64,000 nucleotides of DNA from Alloalcanivorax venustensis ISO4 (GCF_015356855.1 NZ_ARXR01000005.1:113391-177390), one strand, 5' to 3'; numbered from the stretch's first letter, positions 1 through 8,903 are shown. A program made the numbers and translations. The notes: generated by a model not told the origin, from the letters alone.

Positions 1-1592
1 TCCAGGTCGATCATCAGCAGCGCGGCTTTTTCCCGGTTCAGCCGCGCCAGGGTCAGCGCCCGCTGCAGGCGTTCGCGGAACAGCGCCCGGTTGGGCAGGC
101 CGGTGAGGCGGTCGTAGTTGGAGAGAAACTGCACCCGCTCCTCGGCTTCCTTGCGAGAGGTAAGATCGGACAGCATCCCCACATAGCGGATCACCCGTTG
201 TTTCTCGTCCAGCACGCTGCTGATCTGCAGCCATTCCGGGAAGGGCTCGCCGTTGCGCCGCCGTTCGTTGATCTCGCCTTCCCAGAACCCGGTGCGGCGC
301 AGCGCCAGGGTGATCGCGCGGTAAGTGCTGCGGTTGCGGTCGATGTGGTCGGTGTCGGCGATGGTGCGGCCGAGCACGTCCTGCTCCGGGTAGCCGGTGA
401 TCTGCTCGAAGCGGGCGTTCACCGCCAGGAACTGGAAGTTGCGGTTCAGAATGAAGATGCCTTCCGGGGCGTTCTCGAACACCGTCGCCGCCAGCCGCTG
501 CTGTTCCTGGGCTTCGCGGGTGGCGGTGATGTCCCGGCGGGTGCCGATCATGCGCAGGGCGCGGCCCTTGTCGTTCCAGTCCACCACCCGGCCTTCGTCC
601 TCGATCCAGCACCAGGGGCCCTCGGCGTGGCGCAGCCGGTAGATGGCGTGGTAACGGTCGGTCTCGCCCTTGAAGTGGGCGATCATGGCGCGGCGGATGG
701 CGGGGAAATCGTCCGGGTGGACCAGTTGCTGCAGGTCGCCGAAGAAGTTTCTGAAATACTCGCTTTCGTAGCCCAGCAGCCGGTCGAAGTTGGTGTGGTA
801 ATTGGTGCCGGTGACCAGATTCCAGTCCCACAGCCCGATGTTGCTGGCGTCCAGCGCCAGTTGCAGGCGCTCGCCGGTGGCGCTTAATTCCCGGTTGGCC
901 TGCTCCAGGGCACGTGTGCGGTCGCTGACCATGGACTCCAGCCGGTCGTTGGCTTCCTGCAGGCGCCGGCGCGCCTCCTTGCGTTCCATGATTTCGTCGG
1001 CCAGTTTTTCATTGAGCGCTTCGGCGTTGGCCCGCGCCCGGTCCAGGTAGTCAATCAGCGCGGTGTTGCTGATCTGCAGATCCAGGGCCTGGTGCGTGGT
1101 CATATTGATGCGGCGGGCGGCGACGAACAGAAAGGCGCCGGTGGCCACCAGCATGGCCGCCAGGGCCGGCTCGTTGTCGTTGGCCAGCAGCAGCTGCACG
1201 CACGACGGCGCCAGCAGGCAAATCTGATACATGAGCACGGTGGGCAAATGGCTGCTGTACGCCGACAGCGCCAGGATGCTCAGGCCGGTGCCCAGGCTGC
1301 TCATGGTCAGCTGCGCGTAGAGCATCGACTCGGAGAGCAGGGTGTCCGTGGGGTTGAACAGAAAGCCGCCGATGCCCATCGCCACCGCGGTGGCCAGCAC
1401 GCTCACCGACACCTTGCGCAGATCGGCGCGGTCGCCGTTGCGCAGCGGCCGGCTCAACAGCAGCCAGCTCACCCGGGCAAGAATCAGCGTGGTGACCGCC
1501 AGTGCCCACACCAGCAAGGTGGCGCGCGGCACCGGCGAGTCCCAGTAAGCCCAGGTCGCCGCGATCACCGCCAGGCCTTCCAGCACGTTCAT
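1..1592 (-). CDS. Membrane-anchored PAS/GGDEF signalling protein (probable diguanylate cyclase), 3' end outside window
   Basis: The reverse strand reads open from an ATG at 1592 to the window edge. About six hydrophobic segments fill the first 190 residues, followed by a short coiled stretch, two PAS domains (the first with the PAC-type ending RMIGTRRDITATREAQEQ, the second ending near YVGMLSDLTSRKEAEERV) and the start of a GGDEF domain (NYDRLTGLPNRALF, then LLMIDLD at the edge). The family makes or senses cyclic di-GMP at the inner membrane. The catalytic GGDEF signature lies beyond position 1, so activity cannot be judged, and an EAL domain could follow. An in-frame GTG at 1637 is an alternative start; neither candidate has a strong ribosome-binding site. 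It is divergent from uvrD. Confidence 0.85.
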   Translation of the reverse strand, partial: MNVLEGLAVIAATWAYWDSPVPRATLLVWALAVTTLILARVSWLLLSRPLRNGDRADLRKVSVSVLATAVAMGIGGFLFNPTDTLLSESMLYAQLTMSSLGTGLSILALSAYSSHLPTVLMYQICLLAPSCVQLLLANDNEPALAAMLVATGAFLFVAARRINMTTHQALDLQISNTALIDYLDRARANAEALNEKLADEIMERKEARRRLQEANDRLESMVSDRTRALEQANRELSATGERLQLALDASNIGLWDWNLVTGTNYHTNFDRLLGYESEYFRNFFGDLQQLVHPDDFPAIRRAMIAHFKGETDRYHAIYRLRHAEGPWCWIEDEGRVVDWNDKGRALRMIGTRRDITATREAQEQQRLAATVFENAPEGIFILNRNFQFLAVNARFEQITGYPEQDVLGRTIADTDHIDRNRSTYRAITLALRRTGFWEGEINERRRNGEPFPEWLQISSVLDEKQRVIRYVGMLSDLTSRKEAEERVQFLSNYDRLTGLPNRALFRERLQRALTLARLNREKAALLMIDL

Positions 1593-1659
1593 GCCTTTGA
1601 TCCCGGAAAGGAGATGCTGGCATTGAGCGCGGGTCACGGCCTGCTGCTGCTTGCTTGGT

Positions 1660-1790
1660 TGTGACTCGAATGCTGTCGACACGGATAAAGATTCCAGGCT
1701 CGGAGCCTTGGGCGCCGGTGAGTAAGTCGCTCCCGCGTATGGCTCGGGAACCCGTAGGCATAAGTGACGCCCGGCTTTTTCTTTGGCAGT
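1660..1790. other. Structured intergenic region between the GGDEF gene and uvrD
   Basis: The 290-bp divergent spacer (1593-1882) has no convincing gene but strong dyad symmetry: an inverted repeat at 1694-1711 with core AGGCTCGGAGCCT, a short CGGG-AA-CCCG hairpin at 1745-1754, and a closing stem pairing GCCGG (1714-1718) with CCGGC (1771-1775), followed on the + strand by TTTTTCTTT (1776-1784). It could be a small + strand RNA with an intrinsic terminator, or a folded leader of the GGDEF transcript on the - strand. It does not match the c-di-GMP-I riboswitch core. The nature is unresolved. Confidence 0.4.
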
Positions 1791-1882
1791 TTACCCAGCC
1801 CCACCGCGAAGGGAAACCGGATCACCGGGGCTGCGTCACAACCTGCCGCGCCAAAGCGGCGGTTCTGGTAAACTCCGCCGCC

Positions 1883-4042
1883 ATGGATGATGTGACTTCC
1901 CTTATTGAAGGCCTTAACCCGGCTCAGCGCGACGCGGTGACCGCCGAAGACCGGCACCTGCTGGTGCTGGCCGGTGCCGGCTCGGGCAAGACCCGGGTGC
2001 TGGTGCACCGTATCGCCTGGCAGATCGCCACCGAACAGGCGTCGCCGTTCGGTATTCTCGCCGTGACATTCACCAACAAGGCGGCGGCGGAAATGCGCGG
2101 CCGCATCGAGCAGCTGCTCGACATGCCCGCCGGCGGCATGTGGGTGGGCACCTTCCACGGCATCGCCCACCGCCTGCTGCGCCAGCACTGGCAGGAAGCG
2201 GGTCTGCCGCAGAACTTCGAGATCATCGACGCCGACGATCAGCAGCGCCTGATCAAGCGGGTGATCCGCGAGCTGGGGCTGGACGAACAGCGCTGGCCGG
2301 CGCGCCAGGCCACCTGGTTCATCAACGGCCAGAAGGACGAGGGCCTGCGCGCCGCGCATATGGACGTGGCCGGCGGCGACCTGTTTCTGCAGACCATGCA
2401 GAAAATCTATCTGGCCTACGAGGAAGCCTGCGCCCGGGGCGGCCTGGTGGACTTCAACGAGATGCTGCTGCGTGTGCTGGAGCTGTTCCGCGACAACGAC
2501 GAGCTGCGCGGGCACTATCAGCGCCGCTTCCGGCACATTCTGGTGGACGAGTTCCAGGACACCAACGCCATTCAGTACGCCTGGCTGCGGCTGCTCACCA
2601 ACGACGACAACGCCGCCACCATCGTCGGCGACGACGACCAGTCCATCTACGGCTGGCGCGGCGCCAAGATCGAGAACATCCACAAGTTCAGCCGTGACTT
2701 CCCCGACACCCGTACCGTGCGCCTGGAGCAGAACTACCGCTCCACCGGCACCATTCTGAACGCCGCCAACGCGGTGATCAGCGTCAACAGTGACCGGCTC
2801 GGCAAGGAGCTGTGGACCGACGGCGGCGACGGCGAGCCGATCCGCCTGTACGCCGGGTTCAACGAGGTGGACGAAGCGCGCTTTATCGCCGGTAAGGTGG
2901 AAAGCCTGGGCCAGCAGGGCATGGCGCGCCGGGAAATGGCGGTGCTGTACCGCTCCAACGCCCAGTCCCGGGTGCTGGAGGAGGCCTTTCTGCAGGCCGG
3001 TATTCCGTACCGCATCTACGGCGGCCAGCGCTTCTTCGAGCGCGCCGAGATCAAGAACGCCTTGGCCTACCTGCGCCTGCTCAACAACCGCCGGGCGGAC
3101 GCCGCCTTCGAGCGGGTGGTCAACACCCCCACCCGGGGCATCGGCGCCAAGACCCTGGAGATCCTCCGCGATCTGGCCCGCCAGCGCGGCGTGCCGCTGT
3201 GGGACGCGGCGGCGGCGCTGATCAACGAGCGGCTGCTCACCGCCCGCGCCGGCAATGCCTTGCTCGCCTTCCTCAAGCTGGTGGACAAGCTGGCCGAGGA
3301 AACCGAAGGGTTAGGGCTGGCGGAAACCACCGAACACGTGATCGCCGCCAGCGGCCTGCTGGATTACCACGGCCAGGACAAGGGCGAAAAAGCCCAGCAG
3401 CGCCTGGACAACCTGCGCGAGCTGGTTTCCGCCACCCGCCAGTTCGGTGACGAAGAGGGCGAGGAGGATCCGCTCAGCGCCTTCCTGGACCACGCCGCGC
3501 TGGAATCCGGCGAAGGCCAGGCCGATGCCCATGAGGACGCGGTGCAGATGATGACCCTGCACTCCGCCAAGGGGCTGGAATTTCCGGTGGTGTTCATCAC
3601 CGGCCTGGAAGAGGGCCTGTTCCCGCATCAGATGTCCTCGGACGATCCGGTGCGTCTCGCCGAAGAGCGCCGGCTCTGTTACGTGGGGCTGACCCGGGCA
3701 ATGCGCGAGCTCTACCTGACCCACGCGGAAAGTCGGCGCCTGTACGGCAACGAAACGCTCAATCCGCCCAGCCGCTTCCTGCGCGAAATTCCCGCCGAGC
3801 TGGTGGAAGAGGTGCGCGCCCGGGCCGGCTTCAGCCGTCCGCTGGGCGGCGGTGGCGGGGGGCCGCGCCAGCAGGACGCCAATGGTATTGTGTTGGGGGC
3901 GCGCGTCCTGCATCCCAAATTCGGTGAGGGCACGGTGCTGCATTTCGAGGGCCAGGGGCCCAATGCGCGGCTGCAAATCAACTTCGACGGCGTCGGCACC
4001 AAATGGCTGGTCAGCCAGTACGCCCGACTCGATGTGATCTAG
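1883..4042 (+). CDS. uvrD: ATP-dependent DNA helicase II UvrD
   Basis: This 719-residue protein has the superfamily 1A helicase layout and the usual UvrD length. Seen are the Q-motif (NPAQ, residues 12-15), Walker A GAGSGKT (31-37), Walker B region LVDEFQDTN near 220, VGDDDQSIYGWRGA near 250, TLHSAKGLEFP near 558 and CYVGLTRA near 598. The C-terminus (HPKFGEGTV...KWLVSQYARLDVI) is the RNA-polymerase-binding Tudor-like domain typical of UvrD/PcrA and not of Rep. It unwinds DNA 3'-5' in nucleotide-excision and mismatch repair. The ATG at 1883 gives the family N-terminus; an upstream in-frame extension to 1655 crosses non-coding spacer and was not used. A hairpin (4042-4058) overlaps the stop. 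Confidence 0.95.
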   Translation: MDDVTSLIEGLNPAQRDAVTAEDRHLLVLAGAGSGKTRVLVHRIAWQIATEQASPFGILAVTFTNKAAAEMRGRIEQLLDMPAGGMWVGTFHGIAHRLLRQHWQEAGLPQNFEIIDADDQQRLIKRVIRELGLDEQRWPARQATWFINGQKDEGLRAAHMDVAGGDLFLQTMQKIYLAYEEACARGGLVDFNEMLLRVLELFRDNDELRGHYQRRFRHILVDEFQDTNAIQYAWLRLLTNDDNAATIVGDDDQSIYGWRGAKIENIHKFSRDFPDTRTVRLEQNYRSTGTILNAANAVISVNSDRLGKELWTDGGDGEPIRLYAGFNEVDEARFIAGKVESLGQQGMARREMAVLYRSNAQSRVLEEAFLQAGIPYRIYGGQRFFERAEIKNALAYLRLLNNRRADAAFERVVNTPTRGIGAKTLEILRDLARQRGVPLWDAAAALINERLLTARAGNALLAFLKLVDKLAEETEGLGLAETTEHVIAASGLLDYHGQDKGEKAQQRLDNLRELVSATRQFGDEEGEEDPLSAFLDHAALESGEGQADAHEDAVQMMTLHSAKGLEFPVVFITGLEEGLFPHQMSSDDPVRLAEERRLCYVGLTRAMRELYLTHAESRRLYGNETLNPPSRFLREIPAELVEEVRARAGFSRPLGGGGGGPRQQDANGIVLGARVLHPKFGEGTVLHFEGQGPNARLQINFDGVGTKWLVSQYARLDVI

Positions 4043-4087
4043 GGCCGCCCGGCGGCCCACTAACAATAAAACCAACGGGAGAGTTCC

Positions 4088-5236
4088 ATGGATCGTCGTA
4101 AATTCGTCTCCGCGCTGGGCCTCGGCCTGGGCGCCGCGGCGCTGGCCGGTTGCGGCCAGAACGAAAGCGAGAACAAGCCGGCCGCCGGCGGCGACAACGC
4201 CCCGGCCAAAGCCGCCGATAACGAAGTCCGCGAGTGGAAGCTGGTCACCGCCTGGCCGAAGAATTACCCGGGCCTGGGCACCGGCGCCAACCGCTTCGCG
4301 GAACGGGTCACCGCCATGTCCGGCGGCCGTCTGACCATCAAGGTGCACGGCGCCGGCGAGCTGGTGCCGGCCATGGGCGTGTTCGACGCGGTGCGCGACG
4401 GCAGCGCCGAGATGGGCCACTCCGCCTCCTACTACTGGAAAGGCAAGCACCCGGCCACGCCCTTCTTCACCGCGGTGCCGTTCGGCCTCACCGCCCAGGA
4501 GCTCAACAGCTGGGTCAACTTCGGCGGCGGCCAGGAGCTGTGGGACGAGTTGTACGGCGAGTTCGGCCTCAAGCCGCTGCCGTGCGGTAACAGCGGCACC
4601 CAGATGGCCGGCTGGTTCCGTAAGGAGATCAACAGCCTAGAAGACATCAAAGGGCTCAAGATCCGCGCCCCCGGCCTGGCCGGCGAAGTGATGCAGCGCA
4701 TCGGCGCCACCCCGGTGCAGATGCCCGGCGGTGAGGTGTTCACCTCCATGCAGACCGGCGCCCTGGACGCCGCCGACTGGGTCGGCCCCTATAACGACCT
4801 GACCTTCGGCCTGCACAAAGTGGCCAAGTACTACTACTACCCCGGTTGGCAGGAACCCGGCGCCATGCTGGAGATGATGATCAACAAGGAGAAGTGGGAC
4901 GCGCTGCCGGAAGATTTGCAGGCCATCGTCAAAAGCGCCGCCGAAGCGGAAAACCAGCACATCTACGACGAGTTCACCGCGCGCAACGCGGAAGCGCTCA
5001 AGCAGCTGGTGAACGAGCACGGCGTCGAGCTGCGCCGGCTGCCGGACGAGGTGCTTGAGGCGCTGGAAAAAACCAGCCAGGAGGCGGTGGAGGATCTGGT
5101 CGCCGGCAACGACCAGGCGCGGCGGATTTATGAGTCCTATCGCGACTTCCGGGATTCGGTGATGCCGTACATCGCGGTGGCCGAGCAGTCCGCGCTTAAC
5201 GTCCGTTCCACGGTGTTGGGCCAGAAGGCGCCGTAA
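4088..5236 (+). CDS. TRAP transporter substrate-binding lipoprotein (DctP family, TakP/FcbT1-like)
   Basis: A 382-residue periplasmic binding protein. The N-terminus has a twin-arginine-like start (MDRRKFV) followed by a lipobox LAGC (Cys near 19), so it is probably an exported lipoprotein, perhaps through Tat. The body has TRAP-SBP features: WKLVTAWPKNYPG, GAGELVPAMGVFDAV, IRAPGLAGEVMQRIG and the YYYYPGWQEPG segment seen in the 2-oxoacid-binding TakP/chloroaromatic subgroup. The substrate is probably a carboxylate; the exact ligand is inference. Its permease genes lie 0.4 kb away on the opposite strand (5649-7582), an arrangement in which receptor and membrane subunits must be transcribed separately. 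The RBS is GGGAG upstream of the ATG. Confidence 0.88.
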   Translation: MDRRKFVSALGLGLGAAALAGCGQNESENKPAAGGDNAPAKAADNEVREWKLVTAWPKNYPGLGTGANRFAERVTAMSGGRLTIKVHGAGELVPAMGVFDAVRDGSAEMGHSASYYWKGKHPATPFFTAVPFGLTAQELNSWVNFGGGQELWDELYGEFGLKPLPCGNSGTQMAGWFRKEINSLEDIKGLKIRAPGLAGEVMQRIGATPVQMPGGEVFTSMQTGALDAADWVGPYNDLTFGLHKVAKYYYYPGWQEPGAMLEMMINKEKWDALPEDLQAIVKSAAEAENQHIYDEFTARNAEALKQLVNEHGVELRRLPDEVLEALEKTSQEAVEDLVAGNDQARRIYESYRDFRDSVMPYIAVAEQSALNVRSTVLGQKAP

Positions 5237-5252
5237 GGCGCCCTTCGGCGTT

Positions 5253-5642
5253 TCAGTCCCGGGGCACCGAGCGGGTGCGGCCGTTCTCGTCGATGGCGAC
5301 GAACGTGAAGTGCCCCTCGGTGACCTTCGCCAGACCGCCCTCATCCTCGACGATCCACACTTCCACCAGAATCTGCATGGAGCTGCGGCCGATGTCCTGC
5401 ATCCGCGTGTAGCAGCTCACCACCGCGCCCACCGGCACCGGCCGCAGAAACGCCATGGAGTCGATCGCCACCGTGGCGACCCGGCCCTTGGCGCGCGCCC
5501 GCGCGGTCACCGCGCCGGCCAGGTCCATCTGCGATACCAGCCAGCCGCCGAAAATATCCCCGTTCCAGTTGGCGTTCTCGGGCATGGCGATGGTTTGCAG
5601 GGCCAGCGTGCCCTGCGGTTGGGGAATGTCGTCGTTGGTCAT
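5253..5642 (-). CDS. yciA: Acyl-CoA thioesterase, YciA family
   Basis: A 129-residue single hotdog domain. The segment NANWNGDIFGGWLVSQMD carries the catalytic Asn and Asp of YciA-type acyl-CoA thioesterases, followed by VAIDSMAFLRPVPVG and the strand ILVEVWIV. The family hydrolyses short- to long-chain acyl-CoAs in the cytosol. It starts 6 bp after the stop of the TRAP large permease gene, so it is probably the last gene of the dctQ-dctM-yciA transcript. That links a carboxylate importer with CoA-ester turnover, though the functional link is inference. It converges on the TRAP receptor gene with a 16-bp gap. Confidence 0.9.
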   Translation of the reverse strand: MTNDDIPQPQGTLALQTIAMPENANWNGDIFGGWLVSQMDLAGAVTARARAKGRVATVAIDSMAFLRPVPVGAVVSCYTRMQDIGRSSMQILVEVWIVEDEGGLAKVTEGHFTFVAIDENGRTRSVPRD

Positions 5643-5648
5643 GTCTTG

Positions 5649-7028
5649 TTATCCATATAAAAGCCCCGGCAACCAGGTGGCCAGTTCCGGGAACAGCGCC
5701 AGGATGCCGAGCATCGTCAATTGAATCAGGATGAAGGGTATCACGCCTTTATAGATCTGCGAGGTGCGCACTTCCGGCGGCGCCACGCCGCGCAGATAGA
5801 ACAGCGCGAAGCCGAACGGCGGCGTCAGGAACGAGGTCTGCAGGTTGAGCGCGATCATCACCCCCAGCCACACCGGGTCCACGCCCATGGACAGCAGCAC
5901 CGGCCCCACGATCGGCACCACCACGAAGGTGATCTCCATAAAGTCGAGGATAAAGCCGAGCAGAAACACGATCAGCATCACCACCAGGGTGGCGCCCAGC
6001 ACGCCGCCGGGCAGGGCGTCGAACAGGTGCTCCACGGTCTCGTCGCCGCCGAACGCGCGGAACACCAGCGAAAACAGGCTGGCGCCGATCAGAATCATGA
6101 ACACCATGGCGGTGACGCGGGTGGTGCTGCGCACCGTTTCGCGCAGGATGTGCCGGTCCAGATGGCGGCCGAACGCGGCCAGCAGCAGGGCGCCGAAGGC
6201 GCCCACGCCGGCCGCTTCCGTGGCCGTGGCCAGGCCGGTGAGAATGGAGCCCAGCACCGCGGTGATCAGCAGCAGCGGCGCCACCAACCCGCCCAGCAGG
6301 GACACCGCCTCGGCGCCGCCTTCGATGTTGGCGTCTTCCCGTTTCATGGCCGGCGCCTGCTCCGGCCGCAGGGTGCTGATCACCACCACGTAGAGCAGGT
6401 ACATGCCGACCAGAATCAGGCCCGGTACCAGCGCGCCGACAAACAGATCCCCCACCGACACCGTGTCCAGCGACCACAGGCCCTGGCGCAATTGGGCTTC
6501 CTGGTAGGCGGTGGAGAGCACGTCGCCGAGCAGCACCAGGGCGATGGACGGCGGAATGATCTGCCCCAGGGTGCCGGTGGCGCAGATCAGGCCGGTGGCC
6601 AGGCCCGGGTTATAGCCGTGGCGCAACATGGTGGGCAGCGACAGCAGCCCCATGGTCACCACGGTGGCGCCGACGATGCCGGTGCTGGCGGCCAGCAGCG
6701 CACCCACCAGCACGATGGCCAGGCCCAGGCCGCCGGGGAACACCGCCAGCAGGCGCCCCATGCTGGCCAGCAGGCGCTCGGCGACCCGGGATTTCTCCAG
6801 CATCACGCCCATGAACACGAACAGCGGCACCGCCATCAGGCTGGTGTTCTCGATGATGCCGAACAGTCGCCCGGGCAGGAACGTCAGGTCGGTCATGCTC
6901 AGGCTGCCGCCGAGCAGGCCGCCGGCGGCGAATATCAGCGCCACGCCGCCCAGGCAGAACGCCACCGGGTAGCCGCTCAGCAGGGTCACGCCCACGGCCA
7001 CGAACATCAGCAGGGGGATCAGCTCCAT
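5649..7028 (-). CDS. TRAP transporter large permease subunit (DctM family)
   Basis: A 459-residue integral membrane protein with about 12 hydrophobic helices, the length of the mannitol/chloroaromatic-type DctM subgroup. Diagnostic stretches include VPLFVFMGVMLEKSR, GATVVTMGLLSLPTML, CATGTLGQIIPPS and the C-terminal LQTSFLTPPFGFALFYLRG. It is the sodium-coupled translocating subunit in the inner membrane, working with the small DctQ subunit encoded just upstream (10-bp overlap, 7019-7028) and with a periplasmic receptor, most likely the lipoprotein at 4088-5236. The ATG at 7028 lies within the end of dctQ, consistent with translational coupling. Confidence 0.92.
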   Translation of the reverse strand: MELIPLLMFVAVGVTLLSGYPVAFCLGGVALIFAAGGLLGGSLSMTDLTFLPGRLFGIIENTSLMAVPLFVFMGVMLEKSRVAERLLASMGRLLAVFPGGLGLAIVLVGALLAASTGIVGATVVTMGLLSLPTMLRHGYNPGLATGLICATGTLGQIIPPSIALVLLGDVLSTAYQEAQLRQGLWSLDTVSVGDLFVGALVPGLILVGMYLLYVVVISTLRPEQAPAMKREDANIEGGAEAVSLLGGLVAPLLLITAVLGSILTGLATATEAAGVGAFGALLLAAFGRHLDRHILRETVRSTTRVTAMVFMILIGASLFSLVFRAFGGDETVEHLFDALPGGVLGATLVVMLIVFLLGFILDFMEITFVVVPIVGPVLLSMGVDPVWLGVMIALNLQTSFLTPPFGFALFYLRGVAPPEVRTSQIYKGVIPFILIQLTMLGILALFPELATWLPGLLYG

Positions 7029-7582
7029 GCGTCCCCCTCGTCCTCAAGATCCTCTTGCGGCGGGGTGGCGCCGGCCAGCGTCAGGCCGTGGCGGATCAGC
7101 TCCGCCGCGGCCTGCAGGGTCAGCAGCGCCGGCAGCGCCAGCAGCAGGCTCTTGAGCAGGAACACCAGCGGCAGGCCGCCGTTGTCGGACTTTTCCAGGC
7201 CGGCCCAGCTGCGCATCACATACTGAAAACTCAGTCCGAAGATCGCCGCGCACACCGGCAGCAGCAGGAACAGCGTGCCCAGCACATTGACCAGCGCCCG
7301 CTTGCGGGGGCTGAAATGCTGGTAAAACACGTCCACCCGCACATGCTCGTCCAGGGCCAGGGCGTAGGCGGCGCCCAGCATGAACAGAGAGCCATGCAAA
7401 TAAATGAGGCTCTCCTGAAGGGCGATATTGCCGATGCCGAACCCGTAGCGCAGCACCACCACCAGCACCATCAGCAGCACCATGGCCAGGGAAAACCAGG
7501 CGCACAGATGCCCGACGCCGCAGGTGAAGGCGGTCAGGCGCTGTTGCCAGCGTTTCAGGTGCTGCAGGCGTTGTCGGGTCAA
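7019..7582 (-). CDS. TRAP transporter small permease subunit (DctQ family)
   Basis: A 187-residue protein with four hydrophobic helices, the standard DctQ topology. It includes the family-like segment GSLFMLGAAYALALDEHVRVDVFY and an acidic C-terminal tail. It scaffolds the large DctM subunit in the inner membrane. The start used is TTG at 7582, preceded by a GGCGAGG ribosome-binding site at suitable spacing; no ATG lies near enough to preserve the first helix. It is the first gene of the dctQ-dctM-yciA transcript, with the pst promoter region on its 5' side in divergent orientation. Confidence 0.88.
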   Translation of the reverse strand: MTRQRLQHLKRWQQRLTAFTCGVGHLCAWFSLAMVLLMVLVVVLRYGFGIGNIALQESLIYLHGSLFMLGAAYALALDEHVRVDVFYQHFSPRKRALVNVLGTLFLLLPVCAAIFGLSFQYVMRSWAGLEKSDNGGLPLVFLLKSLLLALPALLTLQAAAELIRHGLTLAGATPPQEDLEDEGDAWS

Positions 7583-7704
7583 AATGGCCTCGCCGGGGGT
7601 GTCCGATGCGGCGCGATTATACGGGTGATGGGCGCCGGGGTCAGCAAAACCGGGCCCCCGGGCGTCCCGGGCGCCGTGGTGCGGGTGCGCAAAGAGTCCG
7701 GTTT

Positions 7705-7738
7705 ATGTAATGTTGCTGTCACATATCGCCTCTAGCAT
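7705..7738 (+). promoter_or_regulatory. Pho box and -10 of the pstSCAB-phoU promoter
   Basis: The 19-mer ATGTAATGTTGCTGTCACA (7705-7723) matches the PhoB consensus of two 7-mers in an 11-bp period: ATGTAAT (5 of 7 to CTGTCAT) and CTGTCAC (perfect). A -10 hexamer, TAGCAT (7733-7738), lies exactly 10 bp after the second half-site, the spacing of PhoB-activated promoters where the box replaces the -35. pstS starts 69 bp downstream. Confidence 0.8.
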
Positions 7739-7806
7739 GCGTCATGCCTGAAGAGAAGAAGCCGGGTTGAGACCAACGCCGGCGCCATGCAACCAGGAGG
7801 CTAACA

Positions 7807-8865
7807 GTGAAATTTCAAATGAAAGCGACTCTCGTCGGCGCCGCCGCCGCCGTGGCCCTCGCCAGCGCCCCGGCCACCGCGATCGCCCGTGACACCATTT
7901 CCATCGTGGGTTCCTCCACGGTATACCCGTTCGCCACCACCGTGGCCGAGCGCTTCGGTCGTAGCGGCAACCCGACGCCGAAGATCGAATCCACCGGTTC
8001 CGGCGGCGGCCTGAAGCTGTTCTGCCAGGGCATCGGCACCGAGAACCCGGACATCACCAACGCGTCCCGCCGGATGAAGGCGTCCGAGTTCGAGATGTGC
8101 CAGAAGAACGGCGTTAAAGAGATCACCGAAGTCGTGGTCGGCTATGACGGCATCGTTATCGCCAACTCCGTGGAAGGCGAGAAGGTCGACCTGTCCAAGC
8201 GCGACATCTTCCTGGCGCTGGGCAAGGAAGTGCCGGACCCGAAGGGCGGCGAGAAGCTGGTGCCCAACCCGTACAAGACCTGGAACGAAGTGAACTCGGA
8301 CCTGCCGAACACCAAAATCGAAGTGCTGGGCCCGCCGCCCACCTCCGGTACCCGTGACGCGTTCAACGAGCTGGCCATCGAAGGCGGTTGCAAAACCTTC
8401 GACTGGATCGCCGCCATCAAGAAAGAAGACAAGTCCAAGTACAAGTCCATCTGCCGCAGCATCCGTGAAGACGGCGCCTATGTGGAAGCCGGCGAGAACG
8501 ATAACCTGATCGTGCAGAAGCTGGGTTCCAACCCGCAGGCGCTGGGCGTATTCGGCTACTCCTTCCTGGATCAGAACCGTGGCAAGGTACAGGCCGCCAC
8601 CATCGAAGGCGTTGAGCCGCAGATGGAAACCATCGCCAGCGGCGATTACCCGGTATCCCGCTCCCTGTTCTTCTACGTGAAGAAAGCGCACGTGGGCGTG
8701 GTACCCGGCATCGAAGGCTACATCAAGGAATTCACCAGCGAACGCGCCTGGGGCCCGGACGGCTACCTGGTCGACAAAGGTATGATTCCGCTGCCGGACG
8801 ACATGCGCGCCAAGATGGCCAAGCAGGCACAAAGCCTGAAGAGCATGACCGGTAAGGAACTGTAA
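7807..8865 (+). CDS. pstS: Phosphate ABC transporter substrate-binding protein PstS
   Basis: A 352-residue periplasmic phosphate-binding protein. It begins with a typical signal peptide (cleavage expected around ATAIAR, residues 23-28), then ISIVGSSTVYPF and ESTGSGGGLKLF, which hold phosphate-binding serine residues, and PPTSGTRDAF. It captures phosphate, and by mimicry arsenate, for PstCA-PstB. The start is GTG at 7807, set by a perfect AGGAGG (7795-7800) six bases upstream; the next ATG at 7819 is too far. It is the first gene of the Pst operon behind a Pho box. A strong hairpin follows the stop, so PstS is probably made in excess of the membrane subunits. Confidence 0.96.
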   Translation: MKFQMKATLVGAAAAVALASAPATAIARDTISIVGSSTVYPFATTVAERFGRSGNPTPKIESTGSGGGLKLFCQGIGTENPDITNASRRMKASEFEMCQKNGVKEITEVVVGYDGIVIANSVEGEKVDLSKRDIFLALGKEVPDPKGGEKLVPNPYKTWNEVNSDLPNTKIEVLGPPPTSGTRDAFNELAIEGGCKTFDWIAAIKKEDKSKYKSICRSIREDGAYVEAGENDNLIVQKLGSNPQALGVFGYSFLDQNRGKVQAATIEGVEPQMETIASGDYPVSRSLFFYVKKAHVGVVPGIEGYIKEFTSERAWGPDGYLVDKGMIPLPDDMRAKMAKQAQSLKSMTGKEL

Positions 8866-8903
8866 GACAGGACGTGGGCTTACACAGGGACGCGTAACGA
8901 ACC

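Noticed and set aside
1660..1790. c-di-GMP-I riboswitch before the GGDEF gene
   Set aside because: The leader has a GGTAAACT stretch and a hairpin, but the conserved GGGACGCAAAGCC core and the tetraloop-receptor arrangement are not present in the right order.
5226..5245. Terminator at the end of the TRAP receptor gene
   Set aside because: A GGCGCC-based inverted repeat overlaps the stop, but there is no T-run on either strand and GGCGCC is common in this composition.
5721..7226. Long + strand open frame of 501 codons across the TRAP permease genes
   Set aside because: Its translation is dominated by His, Gln, Arg and Ala repeats, the antisense image of a GC-rich gene; the - strand encodes clear DctM and DctQ proteins.
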